Shown: one piece after another, positions 7,909 to 15,978 of the stretch | Numbering within the stretch: position 1 is the stretch's first letter | How the letters are laid out: every line of letters starts with the position of its first letter | Assembly (NCBI GenBank): GCA_019637295.1 | Contig: JAHBVX010000006.1 | Coordinates: forward strand, 430,893 to 494,892 | DNA: 64,000 nt | DNA from: Polyangiaceae bacterium | GTDB taxonomy: Bacteria > Myxococcota_A > Polyangia > Polyangiales > Polyangiaceae | Reading direction: 5' to 3' | The notes under the pieces: model-generated | Told to the model about the DNA's origin: nothing | What the model saw: only the letters and a program-made list of their open reading frames with translations | Databases searched by the model: none | Position numbers and translations under genes: made by a program

Positions 7909-9267
7909 TCACGGGGCCTTGGGCTTGGCGGGGGGCTTCGCCGGGGGCTTGGTGCCGGGCTTCTTGGGCGGCTCGTCGTCTTCGTCCTCGTCGTCGTCCA
8001 AGGTGCCGTTCGGCTCCGGCGGAGGCAGCGGCCGGCGCTGCTGCATCATGGCCTCGTGCGGGATGTCCTCGAGCCACATGGTTCGTCCGCCGTCCACCAG
8101 CGTGACGCGGAACGGCGCGAGCAGGCCCGAGCCGACCAGCCCGTCGAGATCGATGTCGAGGCCTTGCTCCAGCTCCGCGATGGGCGCGCCGTACACGCCG
8201 GGTACGTCCGGCAACTCGAAGGCGCCGAGGCGCATCGCGGGCAGCATCCCGGCGCGCAGCCCGCCCAGGTTCGGCACGTCGCGCAGGGACGAGAGGGGTA
8301 CGCCGGCCTTCTTCCAGCCGCCGTCGTCGAGCGCGAGCGGGAACGTCATCGACGTATCCACCAAGAAGGACGCCCAGCGTACGTTCGGCTCGGTGCCGAA
8401 GGAGCCGCGCATGAGCATGCCACCGCCGCGCACGTAGCTGAGCCTCACGGTCGTAGCTTCCGGAGGCGGCGGCGGATCCGACGAGCGCACCACGAACTGC
8501 CCGCCGCTGAAGTCGAACGTCGGGTGCAGACGCCGCAGCAGGTTCACGCCGATCAGCATCTTGATGGGCGCGTTGAGCTGTCGGGACAGGCCGGAGAGGT
8601 CCTTGGCCAGCGCGGGGACGTCCTTCACCTCGATGCGCTCTCCGAAGCGCAAGCTCAGCCACGAGGGCTCGCCGCCGCGACTCGAGTCCACGACCGCTTC
8701 CGCGGTACCCGTCGCGATCATCGCGAGCGCCTGCTCGCCGTTCACCTCGAGCGGGACGACGAGCGCGGTGGAGGCGACCTGCGGCATCTCGGAGACCGCC
8801 ACGAGCCCGCCGGAGATGCGGAACGGCGTACGCCCCGCGCCACGCCGCGCGAGCTTGGCGACCTCGGTGGCCCAGGTGTCGCGCACCTCGGGGTTGCTCA
8901 CCAAGCGCTCGAGCTCGTCCGCCGCCTTCTCGATCTGACCCGAGTACCAGTAGGCGCGCCCGCGGATGGACGCGGACTCCTCGTCGGTCAGCCCGGACAG
9001 GAGCTGCAGCGTGCGGTCATAGTCCAGCCTTGCCAGCGCAATGCGAGCCGCGACCAAGCGCACGGCGGGTTCGTCGGGCAACATGCGCAGCGCGCTCTCG
9101 ACCGCGGCCTCCGCGTCTTCCATGTCCCCAGTGCGGTAGGACTGCTCGGCGCGGTCGAACCACTTCTTCGCCGTGGGGGGCCAGCTGGCTTCGGGAGGGA
9201 GGGCCTCCGTACAGCTCAGCGCTCCGAGACAGAACAGGCTCGAGAGCGTCCGGGCGAGTTTCGACAT
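7909..9267 (-). CDS. Lipoprotein with TPR-like region and degenerate aspartic-protease fold
   Basis: A 452-residue lipoprotein with lipobox-like GALSC near residue 19. Residues ~30-140 look like TPR helices. Two later segments resemble halves of a retropepsin-type domain: an IATGTAEAVVDSS region, then FLVDTSMTFPLALDD followed by LVGSGLLAPFRVTLVDGG. The first Asp motif is altered (ATGTA) and the second reads DTSM, so catalysis is doubtful. The tail is acidic then Pro/Lys-rich. The start at 9267 is chosen for the signal peptide and an upstream GAGGAA. Confidence 0.65.
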   Translation of the reverse strand: MSKLARTLSSLFCLGALSCTEALPPEASWPPTAKKWFDRAEQSYRTGDMEDAEAAVESALRMLPDEPAVRLVAARIALARLDYDRTLQLLSGLTDEESASIRGRAYWYSGQIEKAADELERLVSNPEVRDTWATEVAKLARRGAGRTPFRISGGLVAVSEMPQVASTALVVPLEVNGEQALAMIATGTAEAVVDSSRGGEPSWLSLRFGERIEVKDVPALAKDLSGLSRQLNAPIKMLIGVNLLRRLHPTFDFSGGQFVVRSSDPPPPPEATTVRLSYVRGGGMLMRGSFGTEPNVRWASFLVDTSMTFPLALDDGGWKKAGVPLSSLRDVPNLGGLRAGMLPAMRLGAFELPDVPGVYGAPIAELEQGLDIDLDGLVGSGLLAPFRVTLVDGGRTMWLEDIPHEAMMQQRRPLPPPEPNGTLDDDEDEDDEPPKKPGTKPPAKPPAKPKAP

Positions 9268-9388
9268 GGGCTGTGTTCCTCGTCTCCCGGCAACGGGAGC
9301 GTCCTTCGGGGCCGGGGGATAGCCCATCGGTCCGGCGGGGTCGAGGGTGGACCGCAGGACCGCCGGGGCTCGCGACACGGGCCCGTGC

Positions 9389-9394
9389 TACAGT
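9389..9394 (+). promoter_or_regulatory. Extended -10 box (TGC-TACAGT)
   Basis: TACAGT preceded by TGC (extended -10) ends 7 nt before the GTG at 9402. It is a candidate leaderless promoter for the HNH gene. Confidence 0.45.
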
Positions 9395-9401
9395 CCGCCT
9401 C

Positions 9402-10004
9402 GTGCACGGGAGCGCGCCAAGGCCCAGACTTCGCGACGTTCTGTCGCTGCCAGTGCTCGTGCTCAACGCCTATTTCAGTCCCGTCAGCGTGACGACGGCA
9501 CGTCGCGCGATCGTGCTCCTGTTCGGGGGCGCCGCCCGAGCCCTCGATGAGACCGGCGAGACCCACGACTTCTCCCGCTGGTGTCACCTGCCGGTGGACA
9601 GCGCCCACGACGTGATCCCGACGGTCAGCGGCGCGTTCCGCATCCCGCGGGTGCTGCACCTGACCCGCTACGACCGTGTGCCACACGCCATCGTGCGCCT
9701 CACCCGCAAGAACGTGATGCTGCGCGACGAGCACACTTGTCAGTACTGCGTGCGGACCTTGCCCGCGCGCGAGCTGAACCTGGACCACGTGCTGCCACGG
9801 TCTCGCGGCGGCGCGGACAGCTGGGACAACCTCGTGACCTCCTGCCGCCGCTGCAACCTGGAGAAGGGGCGTCGCACCCCCGAGGAAGCGGGCATGCGCC
9901 TGCTGCGCCGGCCACAGAAGCCCCGCTGGACCACCACCGCCCAGATCCTGCTCGCCGAGCGCGAACCCTTCAGCGAGTGGGCGCCGTTCCTGAAGGCGGG
10001 GTGA
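9402..10004 (+). CDS. HNH endonuclease family protein
   Basis: About 200 residues. The C-terminal half carries an HNH nuclease with two zinc Cys pairs (CQYC and CRRC) flanking LNLDHVLPRSRGG, the His-Asp-His region, and a following SWDNLV/CN segment. The N-terminal part (VLVLNAYFSPVSV) matches the stand-alone HNH family common in bacteria with no known specific substrate. GTG 9402 is preferred because of the -10-like box; a GTG at 9453 would begin at VLVLNAYF, where many homologues start. Confidence 0.85.
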   Translation: MHGSAPRPRLRDVLSLPVLVLNAYFSPVSVTTARRAIVLLFGGAARALDETGETHDFSRWCHLPVDSAHDVIPTVSGAFRIPRVLHLTRYDRVPHAIVRLTRKNVMLRDEHTCQYCVRTLPARELNLDHVLPRSRGGADSWDNLVTSCRRCNLEKGRRTPEEAGMRLLRRPQKPRWTTTAQILLAEREPFSEWAPFLKAG

Positions 10005-10135
10005 GGCTACTCTCGGTGAGCGCCCACCACGCAGCGCGTCAAACTGTCGTCCGGTCGGACGGCCTGTCGCGTGTCTCTCAGGAAGTACCATGCTATGAGG
10101 CAGACCGGCAGGGCAGCAGCAGCGAGGTGCGAGTC

Positions 10136-11320
10136 ATGAAGGGCGTGATCGGTCTGGCAAGTGCGGTGGTGGCGTCGGCATCGTTGATCGGCGCGTGCGG
10201 GGACGCCTCGGGCGGCGGCAATACGGGTGGCAATGGTGGCGGCGCAGCGACCGGAGGCGGAATCGGTGTGGGCGGCGGAGGCGGGGGCATCACTGATTCA
10301 GGCTCGGGTGGCGGCTTTCAGGGCTGCGCGGCCGACGAGTACACCGGCGAGCTGCTTCCGCTCGACATGTACGTGATGCTCGACGTCAGCGCGTCCATGA
10401 CGACGGACAATCGTTGGGGCCAGGTCACCACGGCGTTCAAGAACTTCGTCGCGCTGCCCAACCTCACCCAGCTCGGGATGGGCATCGCCTTCTTCCCGAC
10501 GAAGCCTGCGGTGCCGCCTCCCACGGGGGGCTGCGGGAGCGATTTGGATTGCGGCGCCTACGGACCGTGCATGCCGGTGTTCAACCAGTGCAACGGCTCC
10601 TTCGCGCCAAACGACTCGTGTGTCGCGGGCGACTACGAGACGCCGGTCGTGCCGATCGCCGATTTCCCCGGCGTCTCGGCGGCGATCACCGCCGCCATCA
10701 ACAACGCGAAGCCAACGGGGGACTCTACCCCGATGGCCCCGGCCCTCGAAGGCGCGATCAAGTACGCCAAGGGCTGGAAGGCGGCTCACCCTGAGCGCTT
10801 GGTCGCCGTGGTGCTGGCCACGGACGGCGAGCCAACGAACTGCAATCCCAACCGCGTCGAGACCGTGGCGGCATGGGCTGCGGAGGGACAGAAGAGCGGC
10901 ATCTTGACGTTCGTGATCGGCGTGGGGCAGCTCTCGACCCTCGACTTGATCGCCAGCAACGGCGGAACCAACAAGGCCATCATCGTCAGCTCCACCAACG
11001 CGACGAAGGAGTTCATGGATGCCCTCGACGCCATCCGCGGAGCGGTGGGCTGCGTGTACAAGATCCCGGTACCGCAGGGCGAAGACAAGGCGGACTTCGG
11101 CAAGGTGAACGTGACCTTCACCCCGAGCGGCGGCGCGGAGGAGATCTACCCCCAGGTCGCCGGAGCGGCAGCCTGCCTGGGTCAGAAGGGCTGGTACTAC
11201 GACAACCCGAGCAGCCCCACGCAGATCATCCTGTGCCCCGGAGCGTGCGACCAGGTCGAGAACACGCCGAACGGCGGGAGCACGAAGGTCGTGCTCGGTT
11301 GCACCACCATCGTGCGCTGA
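10136..11320 (+). CDS. Secreted VWA-domain lipoprotein
   Basis: A 394-residue lipoprotein with a signal ending at GAC, then a Gly-rich linker typical of this genome. A von Willebrand A domain follows. DVSAS is the MIDAS motif, with the Thr in GDSTPMAP and the Asp in LATDGEPTNC. VWA domains bind proteins through a metal; the ligand is unknown. A Cys-containing C-terminal region may be disulfide-bonded. GAGG upstream of ATG 10136 fits a Shine-Dalgarno. Confidence 0.85.
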   Translation: MKGVIGLASAVVASASLIGACGDASGGGNTGGNGGGAATGGGIGVGGGGGGITDSGSGGGFQGCAADEYTGELLPLDMYVMLDVSASMTTDNRWGQVTTAFKNFVALPNLTQLGMGIAFFPTKPAVPPPTGGCGSDLDCGAYGPCMPVFNQCNGSFAPNDSCVAGDYETPVVPIADFPGVSAAITAAINNAKPTGDSTPMAPALEGAIKYAKGWKAAHPERLVAVVLATDGEPTNCNPNRVETVAAWAAEGQKSGILTFVIGVGQLSTLDLIASNGGTNKAIIVSSTNATKEFMDALDAIRGAVGCVYKIPVPQGEDKADFGKVNVTFTPSGGAEEIYPQVAGAAACLGQKGWYYDNPSSPTQIILCPGACDQVENTPNGGSTKVVLGCTTIVR

Positions 11321-11329
11321 CCGGTCGGT

Positions 11330-12259
11330 TCAGTCCCCGACCACCCGCTCGACGTCGTCTCTGTCCACGCCCAGGGTGATCAGCGCCTCGCGCGCGCGCT
11401 TGCGCGGCAGCGAGACCCGCGTCGGCATGCCGCCGGACATGCCGAAGGCCGCGAGGAAGTCGACGCCGCTGTCGAAGGCCGCCGCGAGGGCGATGTTGTC
11501 GCGATCGAGCACCGCCGAGATGCGCGCCCGCTCCTGTCCGATCAAGAGCAGCAGCGTCTTGTCCAGCGTGCCAAAGCCCTGGGTCACATCCACGAACGCC
11601 ACCTCGTCGCTGAGGCGCTGATACTTTTCGGAGGCGCGGCGTGTCTCGCGCTCCACCGGGATCAGCTCCCGCGCCGCATCGTCGATGGGCTGCCACAGCG
11701 TCGGGTCCGAGAGTCCTTGCGTCAGGTGCCTGACCACGAGCCCGAACAACCCCGCGTCGCGCGGGCGTCCACGCAGCGCGCGGTCGATCCGATCCGCCGT
11801 CCCACTCGGCGTACCGATGCGCGTGTCGATGGCGCGAGCGTCGTCGTCGCAGCCGGGGTAGGGCTCGACCCCGCCGCGCAGCCACTTCGCCGCGCTGGCG
11901 AGCCCGTCGAAGTCGTTGTGGCACACGATGGTGTCCACGGGGCCGACGCGCGCTACCAGCTCGGGTGAGATCATCTCGGGGCACGCGCCGTGCTCCGACT
12001 TCTTCGCCAGCACGAAGCGCGGGTCGTGGGCGAAGCGGGGGTGCTCGTCGTGGTCGTGGTGGTCCACCCAGGCGGCGAGCCGCTCGCCGAGACCCTCGAT
12101 GAAGGGGCGCGTCACCTTGTCGAAGCCCGAGCCGAGCCCCGCAAACGCCAGGTCCAGCACCGCGACCCGCCCGGATAAATCCCGTGGTTTCGGCAACTTG
12201 CGCGGGGAGGCAAAAGAGAGTGCCGTCTGTGGCATCACGTTCGGCGGGTTTTCGTCCAA
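11330..12259 (-). CDS. DHH-type phosphoesterase-like protein with permuted motif order
   Basis: A 309-residue cytoplasmic protein. AWVDHHDHDEH at about 63-73 looks like motif III (DHH), and IVCHNDFDGLASA at about 111-123 looks like motif I of DHH phosphoesterases. In canonical DHH proteins motif I comes before DHH; here the order is reversed. The C-terminal half has a FGMSGGMP segment reminiscent of the DHHA1 glycine motif. The start is uncertain: TTG 12259 has AGGA upstream, while an in-frame ATG begins eight residues later. Confidence 0.6.
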   Translation of the reverse strand: MDENPPNVMPQTALSFASPRKLPKPRDLSGRVAVLDLAFAGLGSGFDKVTRPFIEGLGERLAAWVDHHDHDEHPRFAHDPRFVLAKKSEHGACPEMISPELVARVGPVDTIVCHNDFDGLASAAKWLRGGVEPYPGCDDDARAIDTRIGTPSGTADRIDRALRGRPRDAGLFGLVVRHLTQGLSDPTLWQPIDDAARELIPVERETRRASEKYQRLSDEVAFVDVTQGFGTLDKTLLLLIGQERARISAVLDRDNIALAAAFDSGVDFLAAFGMSGGMPTRVSLPRKRAREALITLGVDRDDVERVVGD

Positions 12260-12322
12260 TGTTTCAGTCCTGTTCCGAGCGGAGGCGCGCGCCGCCGCCG
12301 ATCGAACCCACGAGGAGATAGC

Positions 12323-13324
12323 ATGCCCCAGGCCAAGCTGCTTTCACTGACGACGCTGATGCTCGCGTGCTTTGCGCCCGCGCTCGGTCAGGCCCAGAGC
12401 GAGCAAGCCCCCTGCACGCTGAGCGGCGTCGCATCCATGCCGGTGAACCTGTCGATCTACGACAGGGCCGACGGTGGGTCGCCCATCGCGCGCTTCACCG
12501 GTGGCGATACTGCGCTGGCAGTGAGCGATCCCTTCACCCAGGGCGGCAAGCGCGCGCAGGTGCGCACCGGCACCGGCAGCGGGTCGTTTCGCATCGCGGG
12601 CTGGACGGACGCCTCGCAAGTCCCCGTGTACACGGCGGTGAACGTGCCGATCGTCTCGGGCAGCCTCTGGATCGCGCCGCATCAGCTGGTCGAGATCACC
12701 GCCAGCTCGGGCTCTCGCTTCAAGGTCAAGAAGCGCCTGACCACGCCCATCAGCCAGACCTTCAACACCTGGGCGGAGTGCTCGGCGCTCACCCTCTCGA
12801 CCGGGACCACGCCGGGCTACGACGTACCCGGCAACGCTCGCGGTTACGTGCTCAGGAAGGACAGCGCTGAACTCTACGACGGCTGGCAGAAGGACAAGAC
12901 CCTGGTCACGGTGCTGGCCAAGGCCCCCGAGGCCCTCGGGGTGCTGCTGTGGAGCGAGGAGCAACGCGGGGGCTTCGTGCGCGTCACCTATCGCGGCGAG
13001 ATCGGCATCGACGCCTGGGCGCGCGCGTCGGATCTGCGCGCCTTACCGCGCGGCGAGACCATGGACGTGCAGCGCCCATCCGTCGTGAAGCGCTCGCCGC
13101 CCCAGCTCAAGCTGGCGGACAACCCGAGGGTGGCCAAGACCAGCAAGGAGCTCGTGCTGCGTACGGCCGCCCGGGACGACGGACCGTCCATCGGCGTGGT
13201 CGAGGCCAACACGGAGCTCTACGTCTTGGACGTCGTGGCGGGCTGGGCCAACGTATTGCCCAAGTCGCTGCACGTGGCGCCCCACGGGGACGGGCAGTTC
13301 TGGGTGAAGAACGCCGATTTGTAG
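12323..13324 (+). CDS. Secreted protein with SH3-like segments, 333 aa
   Basis: It has a cleavable signal peptide (AQA-type site near residue 25). The mature protein is beta-rich with repeated short strand patterns such as LRTAARDDGPSIGVVEANTEL and WANVLP, which resemble bacterial SH3-like domains. Function is unknown, but such domains bind peptidoglycan in other bacteria. AGGAG at 12313-12317 supports the start. It is convergent with the small secreted gene only 4 nt away. Confidence 0.6.
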   Translation: MPQAKLLSLTTLMLACFAPALGQAQSEQAPCTLSGVASMPVNLSIYDRADGGSPIARFTGGDTALAVSDPFTQGGKRAQVRTGTGSGSFRIAGWTDASQVPVYTAVNVPIVSGSLWIAPHQLVEITASSGSRFKVKKRLTTPISQTFNTWAECSALTLSTGTTPGYDVPGNARGYVLRKDSAELYDGWQKDKTLVTVLAKAPEALGVLLWSEEQRGGFVRVTYRGEIGIDAWARASDLRALPRGETMDVQRPSVVKRSPPQLKLADNPRVAKTSKELVLRTAARDDGPSIGVVEANTELYVLDVVAGWANVLPKSLHVAPHGDGQFWVKNADL

Positions 13325-13328
13325 CCGC

Positions 13329-13712
13329 TCACTTCGCCTCGCGACAGGCCCAGCCCACGCCGTCGATACGCCAGCTCTGCTTGCACGACTCGGCGCTGCC
13401 GACGAAGGTCATGTCCGCGTCCGCGTCCAGGGTGAAGCGCTTGCTCTCCTTGGCGCGGCTGGTGACCTTGCCGTCGGTGTCTTCACAGACGACGTTCCAG
13501 CTGAGGCTGCAGCTCATCTTGCGGTCGCAGCTGCTGGCGACGGAGAACTCGAGTCCCTTCTCCAGGTCGGCCTTCGCGAAGCGAACGCAGTCGCCCGCGC
13601 TGGGGTCTGCGGCAGCAGCGCTGATGGCGAGAGCTCCGCTCTCGGTCGCCGTGGTGCCAAAGGCCATGAGGCCGAACGTGAGCGCAAGGGTGCCAGCAAG
13701 GATGCGTCGCAT
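13329..13712 (-). CDS. Small secreted Cys-containing protein, 127 aa
   Basis: A signal peptide of about 35 residues (ends near AAAADP) is followed by a beta-rich domain with six Cys residues, likely forming disulfides outside the cytoplasm. No family is recognised. The start at 13712 has AGGAGACGAGAC upstream, a good Shine-Dalgarno; an upstream start at 13757 lacks one. Confidence 0.65.
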   Translation of the reverse strand: MRRILAGTLALTFGLMAFGTTATESGALAISAAAADPSAGDCVRFAKADLEKGLEFSVASSCDRKMSCSLSWNVVCEDTDGKVTSRAKESKRFTLDADADMTFVGSAESCKQSWRIDGVGWACREAK

Positions 13713-13872
13713 GTCTCGTCTCCTGGGCGGTCCCCCGGACCACCGTGATGTCGTCACCCCGGCGAGCGGTGCCGCGCTGGGGAACGGGAGGACTGACAGC
13801 GGCCGGGCGGCGGAGGTTCCGAAAAAAGTCTCCGGGGTTCATCCGGCCGTTCTAAGGCCCTGCGATCGGCGC

Positions 13873-13878
13873 TACCGT
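13873..13878 (+). promoter_or_regulatory. TANNNT-type -10 box (TACCGT)
   Basis: TACCGT ends 6 nt before GTG 13885 of purC, with no Shine-Dalgarno. It is a candidate leaderless promoter. Confidence 0.4.
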
Positions 13879-13884
13879 CCGGCC

Positions 13885-14853
13885 GTGCCCCTGGACGACG
13901 CCGCGCTCGAGGATGCTCTGACCCACCCGCTGCTCGGGACGGACTTCGGCCCGCTCGGGCGGCGCTACGAGGGCAAGGTTCGGGACAACTACAGCCGCGA
14001 CGACGGCACCCGCGTGATCGTGGTCACGGATCGCATCAGCGCGTTCGATCGCATCCTCGGGACGTTGCCGCTGAAGGGGCAGCTGCTCAACACGATCGCG
14101 GCCTGGTGGTTCGAGCAGACCGCCCAGGTGGCGCCCAACCACCTGCTCTCGGTGCCGGACCCGAACGCCATGATCGTGCGCGAGTGCACGCCGCTGCCGG
14201 TGGAGATGGTGGTTCGCGCGTACCTGACGGGCACCACCTCCACGAGCATCTGGGTTCACTACGACAAAGGCGCGCGCTCGTTCTGCGGGCACGCGCTGCC
14301 CGAAGGGTTGCGCAAACACGAGCGCTTGCCCCAGCCCATCCTCACCCCGAGCACCAAGGCGGCGCATGGCGCGCACGACGTCTCGGCGAGCCGCGCGGAG
14401 ATCCTGGAGCTCACGGGCCTGGGCCCGGCGGTGTTCGACCATGCCGCGGAGATCGCCCACGCGCTGTTTGCTTTCGGCCAGCGCGTGTGCGCCGAGCGCG
14501 GCCTCATCCTCGTGGACACGAAGTATGAGTTGGGGACGACGCCAGAGGGAGAACTCGTCGTCATCGACGAGATCCACACACCCGACTCGTCGCGCTACTG
14601 GTTCGCGGACAGCTACGATGCCCGCTTCGCAGCCGGGGAGGATCCCGAGAGCTTCGACAAGGAGTACGTGCGCCGCTTCCTCTCCGCGCAGGGCTTCACG
14701 GGGGACGGCCCCATCCCGCAGATCCCCGACGACATCCGCAAAGAGGCCTCGCGGCGCTACGCCATCGCCGTCGAGCGGATCATGGGCCGTCCCTTCGAGC
14801 CCGTGCCGGGCGACCCACTGCCCAGGCTTCGCTCCAACCTGGGCCTGGGCTGA
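13885..14853 (+). CDS. purC: Phosphoribosylaminoimidazole-succinocarboxamide synthase
   Basis: A 322-residue SAICAR synthetase, which ligates aspartate to CAIR in purine synthesis. Recognisable blocks are YEGKVRDNY, DRISAFDRIL, PVEMVVRAYLTG, ILTPSTKA, VDTKYELG and EIHTPDSSRYW. The length fits the longer eukaryote/proteobacterial form. Start: GTG 13885, the first in-frame start downstream of the -10-like box. The gene stands alone, not in a pur operon. Confidence 0.95.
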   Translation: MPLDDAALEDALTHPLLGTDFGPLGRRYEGKVRDNYSRDDGTRVIVVTDRISAFDRILGTLPLKGQLLNTIAAWWFEQTAQVAPNHLLSVPDPNAMIVRECTPLPVEMVVRAYLTGTTSTSIWVHYDKGARSFCGHALPEGLRKHERLPQPILTPSTKAAHGAHDVSASRAEILELTGLGPAVFDHAAEIAHALFAFGQRVCAERGLILVDTKYELGTTPEGELVVIDEIHTPDSSRYWFADSYDARFAAGEDPESFDKEYVRRFLSAQGFTGDGPIPQIPDDIRKEASRRYAIAVERIMGRPFEPVPGDPLPRLRSNLGLG

Positions 14854-14866
14854 ACGGCGCGGCGAG

Positions 14867-15115
14867 TCAGTAGCAGGCACACGCGCCATCGGTGTGCTTG
14901 GCCGACATGCCTGCGTAGCAGTAATGGACGCCCCGGCTACGACCACCGCAGTAGCTGCGGCACTCGGACTGCCAGGCTCGGATCTCGCTCATGCTGCACC
15001 CGCCCTGCAGCGCGAGCTCTTCGGGTTCCGGGGGTTGGGTGTCCTCTGCGTCAACGGTCGCGCTGCACCCGAGCACCAGGAACGAGAACGCTGCCGCGGC
15101 TGTGTACTTCCTCAT
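14867..15115 (-). CDS. Small Cys-rich lipoprotein, 82 aa
   Basis: The lipobox is VLGC near residue 17. A short acidic linker follows, then about 45 residues with seven Cys residues (CSMSEIRAW, CRSYC, HYCYAG, CACY), likely a disulfide-knotted surface domain. It has a GAGGGT Shine-Dalgarno-like sequence before ATG 15115. Function unknown. Confidence 0.6.
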   Translation of the reverse strand: MRKYTAAAAFSFLVLGCSATVDAEDTQPPEPEELALQGGCSMSEIRAWQSECRSYCGGRSRGVHYCYAGMSAKHTDGACACY

Positions 15116-15371
15116 CCCCACACCCTCAGCAACAGGCGTACCACCACGACGTCGCGCTGGAACTGCGTCGGACTCGGTGGTGGCTGGTACCCGAAGGACG
15201 CGTTTGGTATCTCGGGTCGACGGGGGCCGCGCTGCCGACTCGAGGCTCATGTCTCTGGACGCCGCGGCGGGTGCGTCCGGACGCTCTCGCGCGCCGTCGC
15301 GCGTTTCTTCGTGGAACTGGCGGGATCGCGCGCGCCTCGGGTGTGGCACGTCCCTCGCAGTACGCCCGCTC

Positions 15372-15953
15372 ATGGTAGCGCGCACCGTCCCGCTCTCGGC
15401 TCTCGCACTCTCCACGCTGCTGCTGCTGGCGGCTTGCGCGGAGCCTGACGAGGGCGTCGGCAAACCCAGTTCGAGCGCGGCCAGCGGAGGCTCGGCGAAT
15501 CACGCCAGCCCCGAGCCCGCCAGCAGCACCGGCGGCGCGCCCGCGAGCGGCAGCGGTGGTTCGACAGCCGCCGGCGGAGCGAGTGGGGCCGGGGGAAGTC
15601 CCGCAGCGGGCGGCGGCGGGAGCCCGCCGGCTCCGGGCGGCGGAGGCGCGAGCTCCGGTGCCAGCTGCGCGGGGCAGTGCGGGGACTCGTCGGCGGACGA
15701 GTCGTGTTGGTGCGACGAGACTTGTGAGCAGGCTGGCGACTGCTGCGCCGACTTCGCGCAGGTCTGCGGCGGTGCCGCAGCGGGAGGCGCTCCGGGAGCC
15801 GGTGGCGCGCCGAGCGGCGGCAGCGGCTGCACCCCCAGCCTGTGCAACACGGCGACGCCCGCCGCCGACCCTCAAGGCCTGTGCTTCTGCGACGCCGAGT
15901 GCAGCGACTACGGCGACTGCTGCGCGAACAAGCTCCAGGTCTGTGGACCGTGA
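15372..15953 (+). CDS. Lipoprotein with two somatomedin-B-like domains
   Basis: A 193-residue lipoprotein (lipobox LAAC) with a long Gly/Ser/Pro linker. Two Cys-rich domains resemble somatomedin B: CAGQC, CWCDETC, DCCADF and C in the first; CTPSLC, CFCDAEC, DCCANK and C in the second. The paired CxCDxxC and DCC motifs are diagnostic. Somatomedin B modules mediate protein binding in animals; occurrences in Myxococcota are of unknown role. Confidence 0.75.
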   Translation: MVARTVPLSALALSTLLLLAACAEPDEGVGKPSSSAASGGSANHASPEPASSTGGAPASGSGGSTAAGGASGAGGSPAAGGGGSPPAPGGGGASSGASCAGQCGDSSADESCWCDETCEQAGDCCADFAQVCGGAAAGGAPGAGGAPSGGSGCTPSLCNTATPAADPQGLCFCDAECSDYGDCCANKLQVCGP

Positions 15954-15978
15954 TGGCCGCGGATCTCGAAGCCCGACG

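Noticed and set aside
13852..14946. A 364-codon minus-strand gene opposite purC
   Set aside because: purC has all family motifs on the plus strand; the antisense translation is low-complexity.
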